Below are positions 28,113 through 37,976 of a stretch of DNA of 64,000 bases, one piece after another (position 1 is the first letter of the stretch; every line of letters starts with the position of its first letter). A model generated the notes under the pieces. That model was not told the origin of the DNA. It did not search any database and saw only the letters and a list, made by a program, of their open reading frames with translations. The position numbers were made by a program, and so were the translations under genes. Origin of the DNA: Spirosoma lacussanchae (GTDB taxonomy: Bacteria > Bacteroidota > Bacteroidia > Cytophagales > Spirosomataceae); the NCBI RefSeq assembly GCF_005870035.1, contig NZ_SWJG01000003.1, positions 248,001 to 312,000 on the forward strand, given 5' to 3'.

Positions 28113-29279
28113 ATGTTTACCAAGAAAACGAAGGCTGCAAAACCGGCCAGCTCATCCAAATCTGCGCTCCGCGAATGGGCCGATTCGATCCTGTTTGCCG
28201 TGGTGGCCGCTACGCTAATTCGATTTCTGACCTTCGAAGCGTATGCCATTCCGACGCCGTCTATGGAGCAGAGCCTGTTCGTGGGTGATTATCTGTTCGT
28301 GAGCAAACTGCACTACGGAGCCCGGACGCCCAAAACACCGTTGCAGATACCACTCACCCACCAGAAAATTTGGGGTACCGACCTGCTGGCTTTCAGTACC
28401 GCTATTCAACTGCCTTCGTTTCGGCTACCGGGCTTTTCGCACGTAAAAAGGGGCGATGTGGTGGTTTTCAACTACCCCGCGCCCCGGGCCGATGAGGCTG
28501 GCTATCCCAGCGATCTGAAAACCAATTTTATCAAGCGATGCGTGGCGCTTCCGGGCGATGTCGTGGCTATCCGGGCGGGGCAGGTGTTGGTGAACAACAG
28601 CCCCCTGGCCGTTCCGGTGAAGGCGCAGCAAAGCTATTTTCTGAAAACGACCGAAGTGCTCGACGAGCGCTTCTTCCGAAAATATGGCATCGTCAACGAT
28701 TTCAACTCCGCGGAGGGGCCCTTTATCAACTGGCAGCCGCTGGAAGCTGTTGACGAAGCGACAAAGAGGCCGGTGCTGGTAGGGTATCGGGTTCACGCCA
28801 GCGAAACCATCATTAATCAGTTTAAAACGTTTAGCTGGATAAGCAGCGTCGAACCGATGCTGGAACAGCCGGGTCGGGCACAGCCTGGTGTCTACGGCTC
28901 GTCTGTGTTTCCGTGGAATCTGGACAACTTCGGCCCGCTTACGGTACCTAAGAAAGGCATGACCGTACCCATCAACAAGCAGACCATTGCGGTTTACGGG
29001 CCCGTTATCGAGCGCTACGAAGGCCTGACTAATGTGCGGCTAACCCCAGCCACGGTAACCATTGACGGACGCACCGTGACGTCTTATACCTTTCGGCAGG
29101 ATTACTACTTCATGATGGGCGACCATCGGCATAACTCCGAAGATTCCCGCTTCTGGGGCTTCGTACCCGACGACCACGTGATCGGAAAAGCCGTCCTGGT
29201 CTGGATGTCGATCGACCCCGTTCCGGCTGACATCTGGCATAAAATCCGCTGGAACCACCTGTTCAGCCTGGTCGACTGA
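28113..29279 (+). CDS. lepB: Signal peptidase I
   Basis: 388 residues. It is an inner-membrane serine protease that removes signal peptides from exported proteins. One N-terminal transmembrane helix (about 24-42) is followed by the nucleophile S50 in PTPSMEQSLFVGD. The general base is K141 in FIKRCVALPGD, and the GDHRHNSEDSRFWGFVP box lies near the C-terminus. A long insert (about 150-310) between the last two boxes is usual for Bacteroidota. The gene is alone on its transcript, downstream of repeat cluster A. Confidence 0.96.
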   Translation: MFTKKTKAAKPASSSKSALREWADSILFAVVAATLIRFLTFEAYAIPTPSMEQSLFVGDYLFVSKLHYGARTPKTPLQIPLTHQKIWGTDLLAFSTAIQLPSFRLPGFSHVKRGDVVVFNYPAPRADEAGYPSDLKTNFIKRCVALPGDVVAIRAGQVLVNNSPLAVPVKAQQSYFLKTTEVLDERFFRKYGIVNDFNSAEGPFINWQPLEAVDEATKRPVLVGYRVHASETIINQFKTFSWISSVEPMLEQPGRAQPGVYGSSVFPWNLDNFGPLTVPKKGMTVPINKQTIAVYGPVIERYEGLTNVRLTPATVTIDGRTVTSYTFRQDYYFMMGDHRHNSEDSRFWGFVPDDHVIGKAVLVWMSIDPVPADIWHKIRWNHLFSLVD

Positions 29280-29441
29280 GGCAGCCTGGTCAGAACGGGT
29301 CAGCTTCGAACCGGTTGAGTCTATACGTTGGTGGTGCTGATAAGACGTCAGCCTTTCCGGAAGTAATCATATAGAAAAATTGGGAATAGTCAGATCTAGG
29401 CACGGCTGATTTACGTATTTTGGGCAGCTAAACGGCTCAAA

Positions 29442-32400
29442 ATGCGCTTCTTATACCTACTGGTTTGTCTTCCTCTGCTAAGTTTTGGCCAACCGAAAGG
29501 TTGGCAGGAGCTGACTATATCCGACGGTCTGTCGCAGGGTATGATCTTTGACCTCAAGCAGGACCGGAAGGGATTCATCTGGATTGCTACTAAAGACGGC
29601 CTCAACCGGTACGACGGGCATAATTTTACGGTGTTTACCCACGACCCCTACAACGACTTTACGCTTTCGGACAACAGCTGCTCGACCCTGCTCATCGACC
29701 GGCACCAGCGGCTCTGGGTGGGTACTGTCAACAAAGGGCTCAACCTCTTCGACGATCGAACCCAGCGGTTTTATCATATCGATATCAGCGATCAGGCGGC
29801 TCCCGACGCGGGCAACTACGAAATCTGTTTACTGACCGAAGACCCCGCCGGTAACATCTGGGTCGGAACCGATAAGAATAAGGTATTCAAAATCAGCCTG
29901 CCTGCCCCGCTCCAGGCGCACTACCCCGACCGGCCTAACGTTACCCGCCAGGTCAGCATCAGTCCTGTTTCGCTGGCGCTGGCCGATATCAACACCAAGA
30001 ACAACACCAACTATGTCAGTTTCCACCCGAACGGGGAGGCCTTTGTTTGCACGTCGGATGCGATCTACACCATCAACTGGCAGCGCCCGGCCGGTGCAAC
30101 CAAACTGCCGTCGTTTGAACCGGCGTCTGTCGATATGCACTCGATGTACGAGGACCCGGCTCACCAGTTCCGGTTCGTGACCTACAGCGACCGGATTGTT
30201 GGGTGGTACCGGGGGCAGCGCAAAACGATCTGGCTGCCAGGAAAGGATTACTTCAGTGTGAAGCTCCGCCCCATCGATTCGCTGCAGATGGCCGTTGCCA
30301 CTACCGATCACCTCTGGATCCTGTCGCCGGCCGCCCTTTTCGGGCAGGACAGTCTGAGCGCCCGTACAGCTTTTGCGCAGTTACCCCCCAATCTGTACTC
30401 GGTCACCAATCTGATGAAAGACAGGACCGATAACATCTGGATCGGCACCAGCGGCTACGGGCTTCGGAAGTTCAACCCCCGTATCAAGTCTTTTCAAACG
30501 TATCTGCCCAGGACGTCGTTATCCGGTCTTTACGTTGACCGGCAGGGGCGTACCTACGTGCGGTATACATACGCCTACGCCCGGCTGGACCGGGCCAAGA
30601 ACCAGATGCTGCCGTTTCTGGATGCGGGTCTGCCAGCCGCCGACAAGCGCCAACGCTACCTGATGCAGGATCGTCAGGGGAACTTCTGGGCGTCGAACGT
30701 CAACTTTCAGACCCACAAAGCCTCGCTGATCCGGTTCTCGTACAACTGGCAGCTGGTCAAAAAGTACCCGTTGCCCGCTCAGGCTGATTTCGGGTTCTAC
30801 GGCAATCAGACGATCGAAGCAAAAGACGGCCAGCTCTGGCTTGGATGCACCAACGGGCAGTTGCTGCGGTTCAACCCCGTCACCGAAACCTTTACCGTCT
30901 TCAGCTACCAGGGCCTATTACCCCGCAGCGGGGCCGAAATAGAAACCTACTCGCTCTGTGAGGATCAATCCGGCACGCTCTGGATCGGCACGCAGCAGGG
31001 GCTGGTCAAAGCCCGGCATTACCAGACAAAACCCACTTTTTCAATCTATAAAAACTCGAAAAAGGATCGGCATAGCCTGAGCAACGACTTTGTGCTGAGC
31101 GTTATCAACGACCCGCGCCAGCCCGATCGCTATTTGTGGGTAGCTACCAAAGGGGGCGGATTGGAGCGGCTGGACAAACAAACCGGGCAGTTTATGCACA
31201 TCACCGAAGAGCAGGGGCTGCCCAATAAGGTCGTGTACGGTTTGCTGGCCGACGAGTTCGGGATGCTCTGGATGAGCACGAACCGGGGGCTGGCCCAGCT
31301 CGATCCGCAAACCCTCCGGTTCAAAACCTACACCAAGGCCGATGGCCTGCAGGACGATGAGTTCAACACCAGCTCGTACGTCAGGTCACCCACGGGTGAG
31401 CTGCTCTTCGGCGGGGTGAATGGCCTCACCACACTCCGGGCGTCTGAGGTGGCCGGTACCTCGCAAAAGCGGCCGCTGATTCATATCATCGGCCTTAGGA
31501 TTAATAACAAAGCCGTTTCCGTGGCCGATCCCACGGCCATACTGACCCAGACCATCGACTATACGGACCGGCTCGAACTGGCTCATAACCAGAACCTGCT
31601 TACCCTCGAGTTCTCGGTCATGGACTTTACCAATTCGGCCAAAAACCGCTACCGGTACCGGATGGAAGGTATCGATCAGGACTGGGTCGAAGCCGGTACA
31701 ACCCGCTTTGCCAACTACGCCCAGTTGCCCGACGGGTACTATACTTTTCGGGTTATGGGGTCGGCCGACGGGCAGACCTGGAGCGAGCCGGTCGCGTTAC
31801 GGATTCGGATTCATCCGCCGGTTTACCGAACCTGGTGGGCTTATCTGCTGTACGCGCTGGCAGCGGGTCTGCTGAGCTGGCAGCTTTACCGGTTTCAGAC
31901 CCAGCGCTGGAAACTGCAGCAGCGGCTTCTCTTCGAGCAGCAGGAGGCTACCCGGCTGGCCGAGCTGGATGCGCTGAAGACCCGCTTCTTTACGACCATC
32001 TCACACGAGTTTCGCACTCCCCTTACCCTGATTCTAGGGCCGCTCACCGATCTGAAACGGCGTTTCCAGACGGAGGCGACGGTGACGCTGACCCAGCAGA
32101 CGGTAGCCCTGATGGAGCGAAGCAGTCACCGCCTGTTGAGCCTGATTAACCAGTTGCTCGATCTGAGTAAGCTGGAAGCAGGACAGTTCAGGCCTGAACC
32201 CGAGCGGGGCGACATAGCGGCTTTCTTTCAGCTGCTGGCTCATTCGTTCGACGCCCTGGCCAGGGATCGGCAGATCCGGTTCAGCTTTCGCCAGACCGCT
32301 ACCGAATACTGGGCTGATTTCGACGCTGACAAGATCGAGAAGATTGTTACCAACCTGCTGGCCAACGCCCTGAAATTCACGCCGGCCGGGCAGGACGTAT

Positions 32401-33539
32401 GCCTGACGGTCAGCTACCCCGAACCACCCCGGGCCGACAGGCTGCAGCTTACCGTTGCCGACACGGGCATCGGCATTGCACCCGATCACCTCCCGCATAT
32501 TTTTGAGCGGTTTTACCAGGCCGATGGGAAAGCCAACCGCTTGTACGAAGGCACAGGCATCGGGCTGGCGCTGGTCAGCGAGCTGGTAGACGTGCTGGGC
32601 GGTACCATCGACGTAGCCAGTACCCACGGGGCCGGTACCACGTTTACCGTCTGGCTCCCCCTGCCGTCGGCTGGTACGTCGGCAGGGGCTCAGCCCGTTG
32701 CGATGTTGCCCGAACCCGAACCCACGGCGGTGCCGCCCGAGCCCGCTGTTCCGCTGGGCGAGTCGGCCGACAGTCTACTCATCATCGACGACAATGCCGA
32801 TATCCGGGCGTATATCCGCTCCGTGTTTGACGATCAGTATCAGATCATCGAAGCGGAAGATGGCTACGACGGCCTCGACAAAGCTACGACCTTGTTACCC
32901 AGCCTCGTAATCTGTGATCTGATGATGCCCCGGCTCGACGGCTTCGGCTTTTGCCAGGCGCTGAAAACCCAGGAAACAACCAGCCACATTCCGGTCGTGA
33001 TGTTGACGGCCCGGTCTACCGTTGAAAAGCGCATCGAGGGGTTCGAGCGCGGGGCCGACGACTACCTGACCAAGCCCTTCAACCGGGTCGAACTCCAGAC
33101 GCGGGTACGAAATCTGATCCGGCAGCGGCAGCGGCTGTATGAGTGGTTCGCTACCCGGCTAAGTACGACCAGCGCCAGCCTGCTCGTACTGGCTCCGCTC
33201 ACGGCCGAGCAACGGTTCATCGATCGGCTGACGGCGCTGGTCATGCAACACCTCGACGATACCGATTTCTCGGTCGAAGCGCTGGCCGAGGCTGCCAACC
33301 TAAGCCGGATGCAGCTGCATCGTAAGCTCAAAGCCCTGACAAACTCAACCGCAACCCACTTCATTCGGGAGATCCGGCTGGACCAGGCTGCCCGGTTGCT
33401 CCGGCAGGGCAATCAGAGTGTGACCCAGGTTGCGTATGCCGTGGGGTTCGATAACCTGTCCTACTTTGCCCGGGTATTTCAGGAAAAGTACGGCGTGCTG
33501 CCCTCCCAGTACCACAAGCCCGGCGCGGCAACGGTCTGA
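29442..33539 (+). CDS. Hybrid two-component sensor/AraC-type regulator (HTCS)
   Basis: A 1365-residue one-protein two-component system. A signal peptide (ends near SFGQ) precedes a periplasmic Reg_prop double propeller with many blades of the form D..G.IWIGT..GL (residues about 20-700), a Y_Y_Y domain (about 710-795), and one transmembrane helix (about 797-815). The cytoplasmic part has a HisKA domain with H855 (SHEFRTP), an ATPase with NLLANALKFT, DTGIGI and GTGIGLAL, a receiver domain with D1159 (ICDLMMP) and KPF, and an AraC-type DNA-binding domain (LHRKLKALT, VAYAVGFDNLSYFARVFQEKYG). All catalytic residues are present. Such proteins usually control a neighbouring polysaccharide locus, but no susCD is adjacent, so its target may be distant. 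Confidence 0.96.
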   Translation: MRFLYLLVCLPLLSFGQPKGWQELTISDGLSQGMIFDLKQDRKGFIWIATKDGLNRYDGHNFTVFTHDPYNDFTLSDNSCSTLLIDRHQRLWVGTVNKGLNLFDDRTQRFYHIDISDQAAPDAGNYEICLLTEDPAGNIWVGTDKNKVFKISLPAPLQAHYPDRPNVTRQVSISPVSLALADINTKNNTNYVSFHPNGEAFVCTSDAIYTINWQRPAGATKLPSFEPASVDMHSMYEDPAHQFRFVTYSDRIVGWYRGQRKTIWLPGKDYFSVKLRPIDSLQMAVATTDHLWILSPAALFGQDSLSARTAFAQLPPNLYSVTNLMKDRTDNIWIGTSGYGLRKFNPRIKSFQTYLPRTSLSGLYVDRQGRTYVRYTYAYARLDRAKNQMLPFLDAGLPAADKRQRYLMQDRQGNFWASNVNFQTHKASLIRFSYNWQLVKKYPLPAQADFGFYGNQTIEAKDGQLWLGCTNGQLLRFNPVTETFTVFSYQGLLPRSGAEIETYSLCEDQSGTLWIGTQQGLVKARHYQTKPTFSIYKNSKKDRHSLSNDFVLSVINDPRQPDRYLWVATKGGGLERLDKQTGQFMHITEEQGLPNKVVYGLLADEFGMLWMSTNRGLAQLDPQTLRFKTYTKADGLQDDEFNTSSYVRSPTGELLFGGVNGLTTLRASEVAGTSQKRPLIHIIGLRINNKAVSVADPTAILTQTIDYTDRLELAHNQNLLTLEFSVMDFTNSAKNRYRYRMEGIDQDWVEAGTTRFANYAQLPDGYYTFRVMGSADGQTWSEPVALRIRIHPPVYRTWWAYLLYALAAGLLSWQLYRFQTQRWKLQQRLLFEQQEATRLAELDALKTRFFTTISHEFRTPLTLILGPLTDLKRRFQTEATVTLTQQTVALMERSSHRLLSLINQLLDLSKLEAGQFRPEPERGDIAAFFQLLAHSFDALARDRQIRFSFRQTATEYWADFDADKIEKIVTNLLANALKFTPAGQDVCLTVSYPEPPRADRLQLTVADTGIGIAPDHLPHIFERFYQADGKANRLYEGTGIGLALVSELVDVLGGTIDVASTHGAGTTFTVWLPLPSAGTSAGAQPVAMLPEPEPTAVPPEPAVPLGESADSLLIIDDNADIRAYIRSVFDDQYQIIEAEDGYDGLDKATTLLPSLVICDLMMPRLDGFGFCQALKTQETTSHIPVVMLTARSTVEKRIEGFERGADDYLTKPFNRVELQTRVRNLIRQRQRLYEWFATRLSTTSASLLVLAPLTAEQRFIDRLTALVMQHLDDTDFSVEALAEAANLSRMQLHRKLKALTNSTATHFIREIRLDQAARLLRQGNQSVTQVAYAVGFDNLSYFARVFQEKYGVLPSQYHKPGAATV

Positions 33540-33564
33540 TAGCTGGTTGTTTATAGCGTTGAAG

Positions 33565-33587
33565 GCCCGGTTTTCCGGGCTTTTTTT
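33565..33587 (+). terminator. Terminator of the HTCS gene
   Basis: A GCCCGG/CCGGGC stem with a TTTT loop, followed by seven T. Confidence 0.85.
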
Positions 33588-33593
33588 GGGGAT

Positions 33594-33635
33594 TGTTACG
33601 AGGGTGTTAGCAGATGTTACGAGGGTGTTAGCGGA
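33594..33635. repeat. Two-copy 21-bp tandem repeat
   Basis: TGTTACGAGGGTGTTAGCAGA is repeated directly once with a single change (GCGGA). It lies between the HTCS terminator and the next gene. Confidence 0.8.
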
Positions 33636-33704
33636 TTGGAGCCGCCGGGCGCTACTTGCCGACCTAATCAGTTCGCCATGAAACGCTCTTTTTTTAACCC
33701 GTCA

Positions 33705-34457
33705 ATGAAACAAATTCTCCTTTATTTATCAGCCGCTACGCTACTGCTGGGCTGCGGCAAAAGCGATACCGACAGCCTGCCCGATCGGGTCTACGGGCCT
33801 TCGATAGCGATGGGAAAAGGAAAAGTCAGAACCTGGCTTTCGCGCGATGCTCAGGGTAATCCGGCTTCTATCGGGTTCACCATGACCAAAGAAGCGCTGG
33901 AAAGTATGCCATCCATCCAGACCGTCAGCGCGTTCATGCTGGCGCTGCCCGATGAGGCAACGGAAAAAACGCCTTTCAAACACGTGATGATCGACTGGAA
34001 CCCGCAGGGACACGAACCGGCGGGCATCTATACGGTGCCGCACTTCGACTTCCATTTCTATATACAGCCGATGAACGAAGTGATGGCTATTCCGACCTAC
34101 GATAAAGCCCCCGCCAAATTCGATAACGTACCGGCTGCGGCCTATCTGCCCGTCGACTTCGTGAAGGGGCCGGGCGGGGTTCCGGCTATGGGCGCGCACT
34201 GGTCAGACGTTACCAGCCCCGAGTTCAAAGGCCAGCCCTTTACCGAAACGTTCGTATTCGGGTCGTACGATGGCAAGGTGACATTCTGGGAGCAGATGGT
34301 AACCCTCGATTTCCTGAAAACGAATCCGAATCTGGACAAAGCCATCCGGCAGCCCGCCAAATTCGAGACGCCGGGCTATTACCCAACCCGCTACAGCATC
34401 CGTACCAACGCCGACGGCAGTCAGGACGTGGCGATGGACGGCCTCACCAGGCGCTAA
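33705..34457 (+). CDS. Lipoprotein resembling DUF5602/TTHB210-like proteins
   Basis: 250 residues from the ATG at 33705 (MKQILLYLSAATLLLGC, lipobox Cys17). The in-frame ATG at 33678 only adds nine residues. The mature part begins VYGPSIAMGKGKVRTWLSRDAQGNPASIGF and has a HFDFHFYIQPMNEV segment with three histidines, which suggests metal or ligand binding. The combination resembles the TTHB210-like/DUF5602 family, whose function is not established; this call is from memory of the motif pattern and is moderate. It follows the HTCS gene but has its own upstream gap. Confidence 0.75.
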   Translation: MKQILLYLSAATLLLGCGKSDTDSLPDRVYGPSIAMGKGKVRTWLSRDAQGNPASIGFTMTKEALESMPSIQTVSAFMLALPDEATEKTPFKHVMIDWNPQGHEPAGIYTVPHFDFHFYIQPMNEVMAIPTYDKAPAKFDNVPAAAYLPVDFVKGPGGVPAMGAHWSDVTSPEFKGQPFTETFVFGSYDGKVTFWEQMVTLDFLKTNPNLDKAIRQPAKFETPGYYPTRYSIRTNADGSQDVAMDGLTRR

Positions 34458-34556
34458 TTCTTCTCTCTCCTATATACTTTATTCTACCTTCCTCTTTTCT
34501 CAATCCTCCCGTCGGCCTGATGGGAGGGTTGGGATGAACCATGGCTATGCATTCCA

Positions 34557-35633
34557 ATGAACACACCTAATTACGCAAAATCGGCCTGGCTGGCGCTCGG
34601 CCTGGTGCTGGCTTTCGTAGCTGGCTGGGAGCTATACTGGCGGAGCCAGCACCTGCCCATTGGCTACAATGACGATGAAAGCATGTGGGCCAGCAAACGC
34701 AGACAGGTGTACGAGAGCAGCCCCACGCGCCCCGTTCTGATCGGCTCGTCGCGGATCAAATTCGACCTCGACCAGGGGACCTGGGCACGAATTACCGGCG
34801 AAAAACCCATCCAGCTGTCGATGGACGGCACCTCTCCGCGCCCGGTACTGACCGACCTTGGTAACGACCCGAATTTTAAAGGCACCCTGATCATCGACGT
34901 GACGGAAATGCTGTTCTTCGCGCCAGACGGGTCTTTTCCGGAGAAAGATGCCATCAAACGGGTCAAGGCCTACCCAACCTGGTCGCTGTCGCAGCAGGCC
35001 AGCTTCCAGATTAACCGGCTGCTCGAGTCGGGTCTGCTCTTCCTCGATGACCGGAATCTGGCGCTGGGGCCGTTGCTGAACCTGCTGCCGCTGCCCGCCC
35101 GGCCCGGCACCTGGAGTGGGCCGCAGTTTCCGCGTGAGTTCTTCGTGGTTGATCAGAACCGGCAGTCGATTATGACCCCGGCGTTCGTGGCCGATACGGC
35201 GTTGCAGAACAAAGTAAAAGGCGTCTGGCTGGATGTGGGCGCCCATAGTCCACCGAACGCCGTTACGGGCCCGGCCCTGCAGGCTATCTTGGACGCGACC
35301 AAACGGTCGGTCAAGCAGATTCGGGCGCGGGGCGGGCAGGTGCTGTTTCTCCGAACCCCATCGGATGGGGTCATGCGGGCAGCCGAAAACAAGCTCTACC
35401 CGCGGGCTCAGTACTGGGATCGGCTGCTGGCCTACACCCAGGCGCCCGGCATCTATTTTGAAGACTACCCGGCCCTGACCCGTTTCAGCTGCCCCGAATG
35501 GTCGCACCTGACCCCGGCCGACGCCGTTCAGTTTACCGAAGATCTGATTCCGATCGTGGCCCGGAAAACGGGCTGGCCGCTGGGCGAGCCGCTGTCGGCC
35601 ATGCTCAGCCAGTCAATTCCTACCTGTCGTTAA
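34557..35633 (+). CDS. SGNH/AlgJ-like membrane-anchored protein paired with an MBOAT acyltransferase
   Basis: 358 residues with one N-terminal transmembrane helix (about 11-27) and a periplasmic domain. GSSR at about residue 62 (PVLIGSSRIKFDLDQ) looks like the first block of SGNH-fold proteins such as AlgJ/AlgX or DltD partners. A late DAVQF region with HLTP (SHLTPADAVQF) could supply the Asp/His pair. It sits 21 bp before an MBOAT gene. By analogy with AlgI/AlgJ and DltB/DltD, the two should move an acyl group across the inner membrane and attach it to an exported polymer. The acceptor is unknown. Family assignment is inferred from context and the GSSR block, not from clear overall similarity. 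Confidence 0.65.
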   Translation: MNTPNYAKSAWLALGLVLAFVAGWELYWRSQHLPIGYNDDESMWASKRRQVYESSPTRPVLIGSSRIKFDLDQGTWARITGEKPIQLSMDGTSPRPVLTDLGNDPNFKGTLIIDVTEMLFFAPDGSFPEKDAIKRVKAYPTWSLSQQASFQINRLLESGLLFLDDRNLALGPLLNLLPLPARPGTWSGPQFPREFFVVDQNRQSIMTPAFVADTALQNKVKGVWLDVGAHSPPNAVTGPALQAILDATKRSVKQIRARGGQVLFLRTPSDGVMRAAENKLYPRAQYWDRLLAYTQAPGIYFEDYPALTRFSCPEWSHLTPADAVQFTEDLIPIVARKTGWPLGEPLSAMLSQSIPTCR

Positions 35634-35654
35634 TCCACAGCCGCTCTTCCTGAT

Positions 35655-37133
35655 ATGGTCTTCAACTCCTACACATTCATCGTCTTCTTCGCGGTCGTTC
35701 TGGGGCTGCATAGCCTGCCGCTGGCCTGGCGGACGAAGAAAATAATCCTGCTGCTGGCCAGCTATCTCTTCTACGCCCTCTGGAACCCGCCCTTTATTCT
35801 GCTGCTGTGGCTCTCAACGGTGGTCGACTTCTACATGGCCCGCCTGATTGGGGAAGAAGAGCGCCCCCTGCGCCGAAAACTCCTGCTGACGGTTAGCCTC
35901 GTGCTGAACCTCGGTATGCTGAGCTACTTCAAATACGGCGGTTTCCTGCTCGACAACTTTACGGCCCTGCTGTCGGCAATGGGGATTGCGTTTCAGGCCG
36001 CCCAGCCCGATATCATTCTGCCGGTCGGCATTTCGTTTTATACCTTCGTCACGCTTTCCTACACGCTCGATGTGTACCGTCGTAAGTTCGCGCCCGAGCC
36101 GTCGTTCCTGAACTTTGCCCTGTTCGTTACCTTTTTTCCGCACCTGGTGGCCGGCCCGATTGTGCGGCCCGAAGACCTGATTCCGCAGTTCGAAACCCCG
36201 CGCCGGGCCACTGCTCAGCAACTAAGCTGGGGGCTGTTTCTGCTATCGCTGGGGTTGTTCATGAAAGTGACCGTAGCCGATGGCCTGCTGGCCGATACGG
36301 CTGATCTAATATTCTCGCTGCCGTTTCCGGTGCAGACGCTCGATGCCTGGATGGGGGTACTGGCCTTTTCGTCGCAGATTTTTTGTGATTTTGCGGGCTA
36401 CTCGACTTGCGCCATCGGGGTATCGCTTTGTCTGGGGTTCGTACTGCCCGACAACTTCCGGTATCCGTACGCGGCCATGGGGTTTCAGGACTTCTGGCGC
36501 CGGTGGCATATTACCCTCTCGACCTGGCTCCGCGACTACCTCTACATTCCGCTCGGTGGCAACCGGAAGGGCCCCGTCCGGACGTATGTGAATCTGATGG
36601 TGACGATGCTCATAGGCGGGCTCTGGCATGGAGCCTCCTGGACGTTTGTGGTCTGGGGCGCCTTACACGGGCTGTTTCTGTGCGCCGAACGCCTGATCCG
36701 GCAGGGGCTTGCGAACCGGCAGGCCGCCGTCTCCATCGCCGACGGAGCCGTAATTAGCCGGGCTTCAGTAGTACCGGCTTCGCTGGCTGCACCGCTGGCC
36801 CGCTTCGGGCTGGTACTGCTGACGCTCTTTCTGGTTAACATCACCTGGGTCTTTTTTCGGGCGCCTACCTTCGACGGGGCTATGCTGCTCCTGCTGTCTA
36901 TGTTCGGACTGATAAGCAACGGGCCTCCTATGCTGACCAACACCGCCCTGCTGACGGTCGGCGTTGTAACGGTCGGGCTGGTCGGCTGCCACTGGCTCAT
37001 GCGGAACACGTCGGTGGCCGAGCAGGCAAAGCGGTTGCCGTGGTGGGTGCTGAGCGCAGGCTGGGCAGGGCTTTTACTGCTGGTGGTGCTAAGCCAGAAA
37101 AGCAGCAGTTCGTTCATCTACTTCCAGTTCTGA
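35655..37133 (+). CDS. MBOAT family O-acyltransferase (AlgI-like)
   Basis: 492 residues with about 10-12 transmembrane helices. The family channels an acyl donor through the inner membrane for O-acylation of an extracytoplasmic polymer. Hallmarks are the FWRRWHITLSTWLRDYLYIPLGGN block with H285 and the LIGGLWHGASWTFVVWGALHG block with the putative catalytic H325. Length fits the AlgI/DltB group. It probably works with the SGNH-like protein encoded immediately upstream (21-bp gap). No polymer-synthesis genes are visible nearby. Confidence 0.95.
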   Translation: MVFNSYTFIVFFAVVLGLHSLPLAWRTKKIILLLASYLFYALWNPPFILLLWLSTVVDFYMARLIGEEERPLRRKLLLTVSLVLNLGMLSYFKYGGFLLDNFTALLSAMGIAFQAAQPDIILPVGISFYTFVTLSYTLDVYRRKFAPEPSFLNFALFVTFFPHLVAGPIVRPEDLIPQFETPRRATAQQLSWGLFLLSLGLFMKVTVADGLLADTADLIFSLPFPVQTLDAWMGVLAFSSQIFCDFAGYSTCAIGVSLCLGFVLPDNFRYPYAAMGFQDFWRRWHITLSTWLRDYLYIPLGGNRKGPVRTYVNLMVTMLIGGLWHGASWTFVVWGALHGLFLCAERLIRQGLANRQAAVSIADGAVISRASVVPASLAAPLARFGLVLLTLFLVNITWVFFRAPTFDGAMLLLLSMFGLISNGPPMLTNTALLTVGVVTVGLVGCHWLMRNTSVAEQAKRLPWWVLSAGWAGLLLLVVLSQKSSSSFIYFQF

Positions 37134-37335
37134 CGGGATCAATGCGCTTGTTGCCGGTAAGTCAACGCCATTCAGCGGGTTAGCTGTCCGGCAGGCCGGG
37201 CCTGTTCGGTTATCGGGTTGTGACCGGTCAATAGTGTCTGGGCAAACGCAGCCCGAGCCGGATTTTGTTTGTGATACGCCTGCTGGTTCCAACGTTTCTG
37301 ACCGGGTTGGGGTCTGTTCCGATAAAGACCGGGCT

Positions 37336-37917
37336 ATGAGACTCTACAGACTGGTGTGTTGTATATTGGTGGGCGCTATGTCGTGCGGCAAAGACGGCCC
37401 TAATCCGGACCTCGGGGCAAACACCCGTGCTTTGCTGAATGATCAGCCGTGGGACGGGCTGGCCACGGCCTGGCAGGCGAACGTTCAGAACGAACCCTGC
37501 GCGGCTAATACCTTCACTATATCCATAACAAGCAGCTCTCCCTATCCGAAAGGGGCGCGGGTGCAGGCACCGGCGTTCTGCGTCGATTGCGGAACCCAGA
37601 GCCTGAATTTTAACCGTATCCCCCGGGCCGTGGGGCAGTATACCTTTACTCCGTCGCAACCCTGCTCTTCGGCCGTTGTAGGCCGGGTTGGGGCCAGTTA
37701 CATAACCTTGATTGGGGGCGATGTGATACAGGATCAGTATCAACCCCGCCCAACCCAGTCCGGCACGCTGGCCATAACCCGCTATGATACTGTCCTGGCC
37801 GAAGTTGAAGGTACCTTCGAGATTACCCTGGTTCGAGACACGACGCGGCCTGCCTACTCAGACGCGGCCCCGACAGCCCGCTTCCGGAATGGTCGGTTCA
37901 AGGTTAAGCTACAGTAG
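37336..37917 (+). CDS. Small lipoprotein of unknown function
   Basis: 193 residues from the ATG at 37336 (MRLYRLVCCILVGAMSC, lipobox Cys17). An upstream in-frame ATG would add 34 residues without export features and is disfavoured. The mature part has four cysteines (EPCAAN, FCVDCG, QPCSS) and beta-strand-like segments that end GTFEITLVRD and FRNGRFKVKLQ, a pattern common in secreted lipoproteins of this phylum. No named family is recognised. It is convergent with the 826-residue protein gene across a 17-bp hairpin. Confidence 0.75.
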   Translation: MRLYRLVCCILVGAMSCGKDGPNPDLGANTRALLNDQPWDGLATAWQANVQNEPCAANTFTISITSSSPYPKGARVQAPAFCVDCGTQSLNFNRIPRAVGQYTFTPSQPCSSAVVGRVGASYITLIGGDVIQDQYQPRPTQSGTLAITRYDTVLAEVEGTFEITLVRDTTRPAYSDAAPTARFRNGRFKVKLQ

Positions 37918-37976
37918 GGCTGACCCGTTTGGTGGCTGACAGGTTGTAGCGTTTTCCGTGTTGATAACGAGTCATT

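Noticed and set aside
37234-37335. 34-residue extension of the small lipoprotein
   Set aside because: It would bury the lipoprotein signal peptide behind a polar tail; ATG 37336 gives a proper lipobox.
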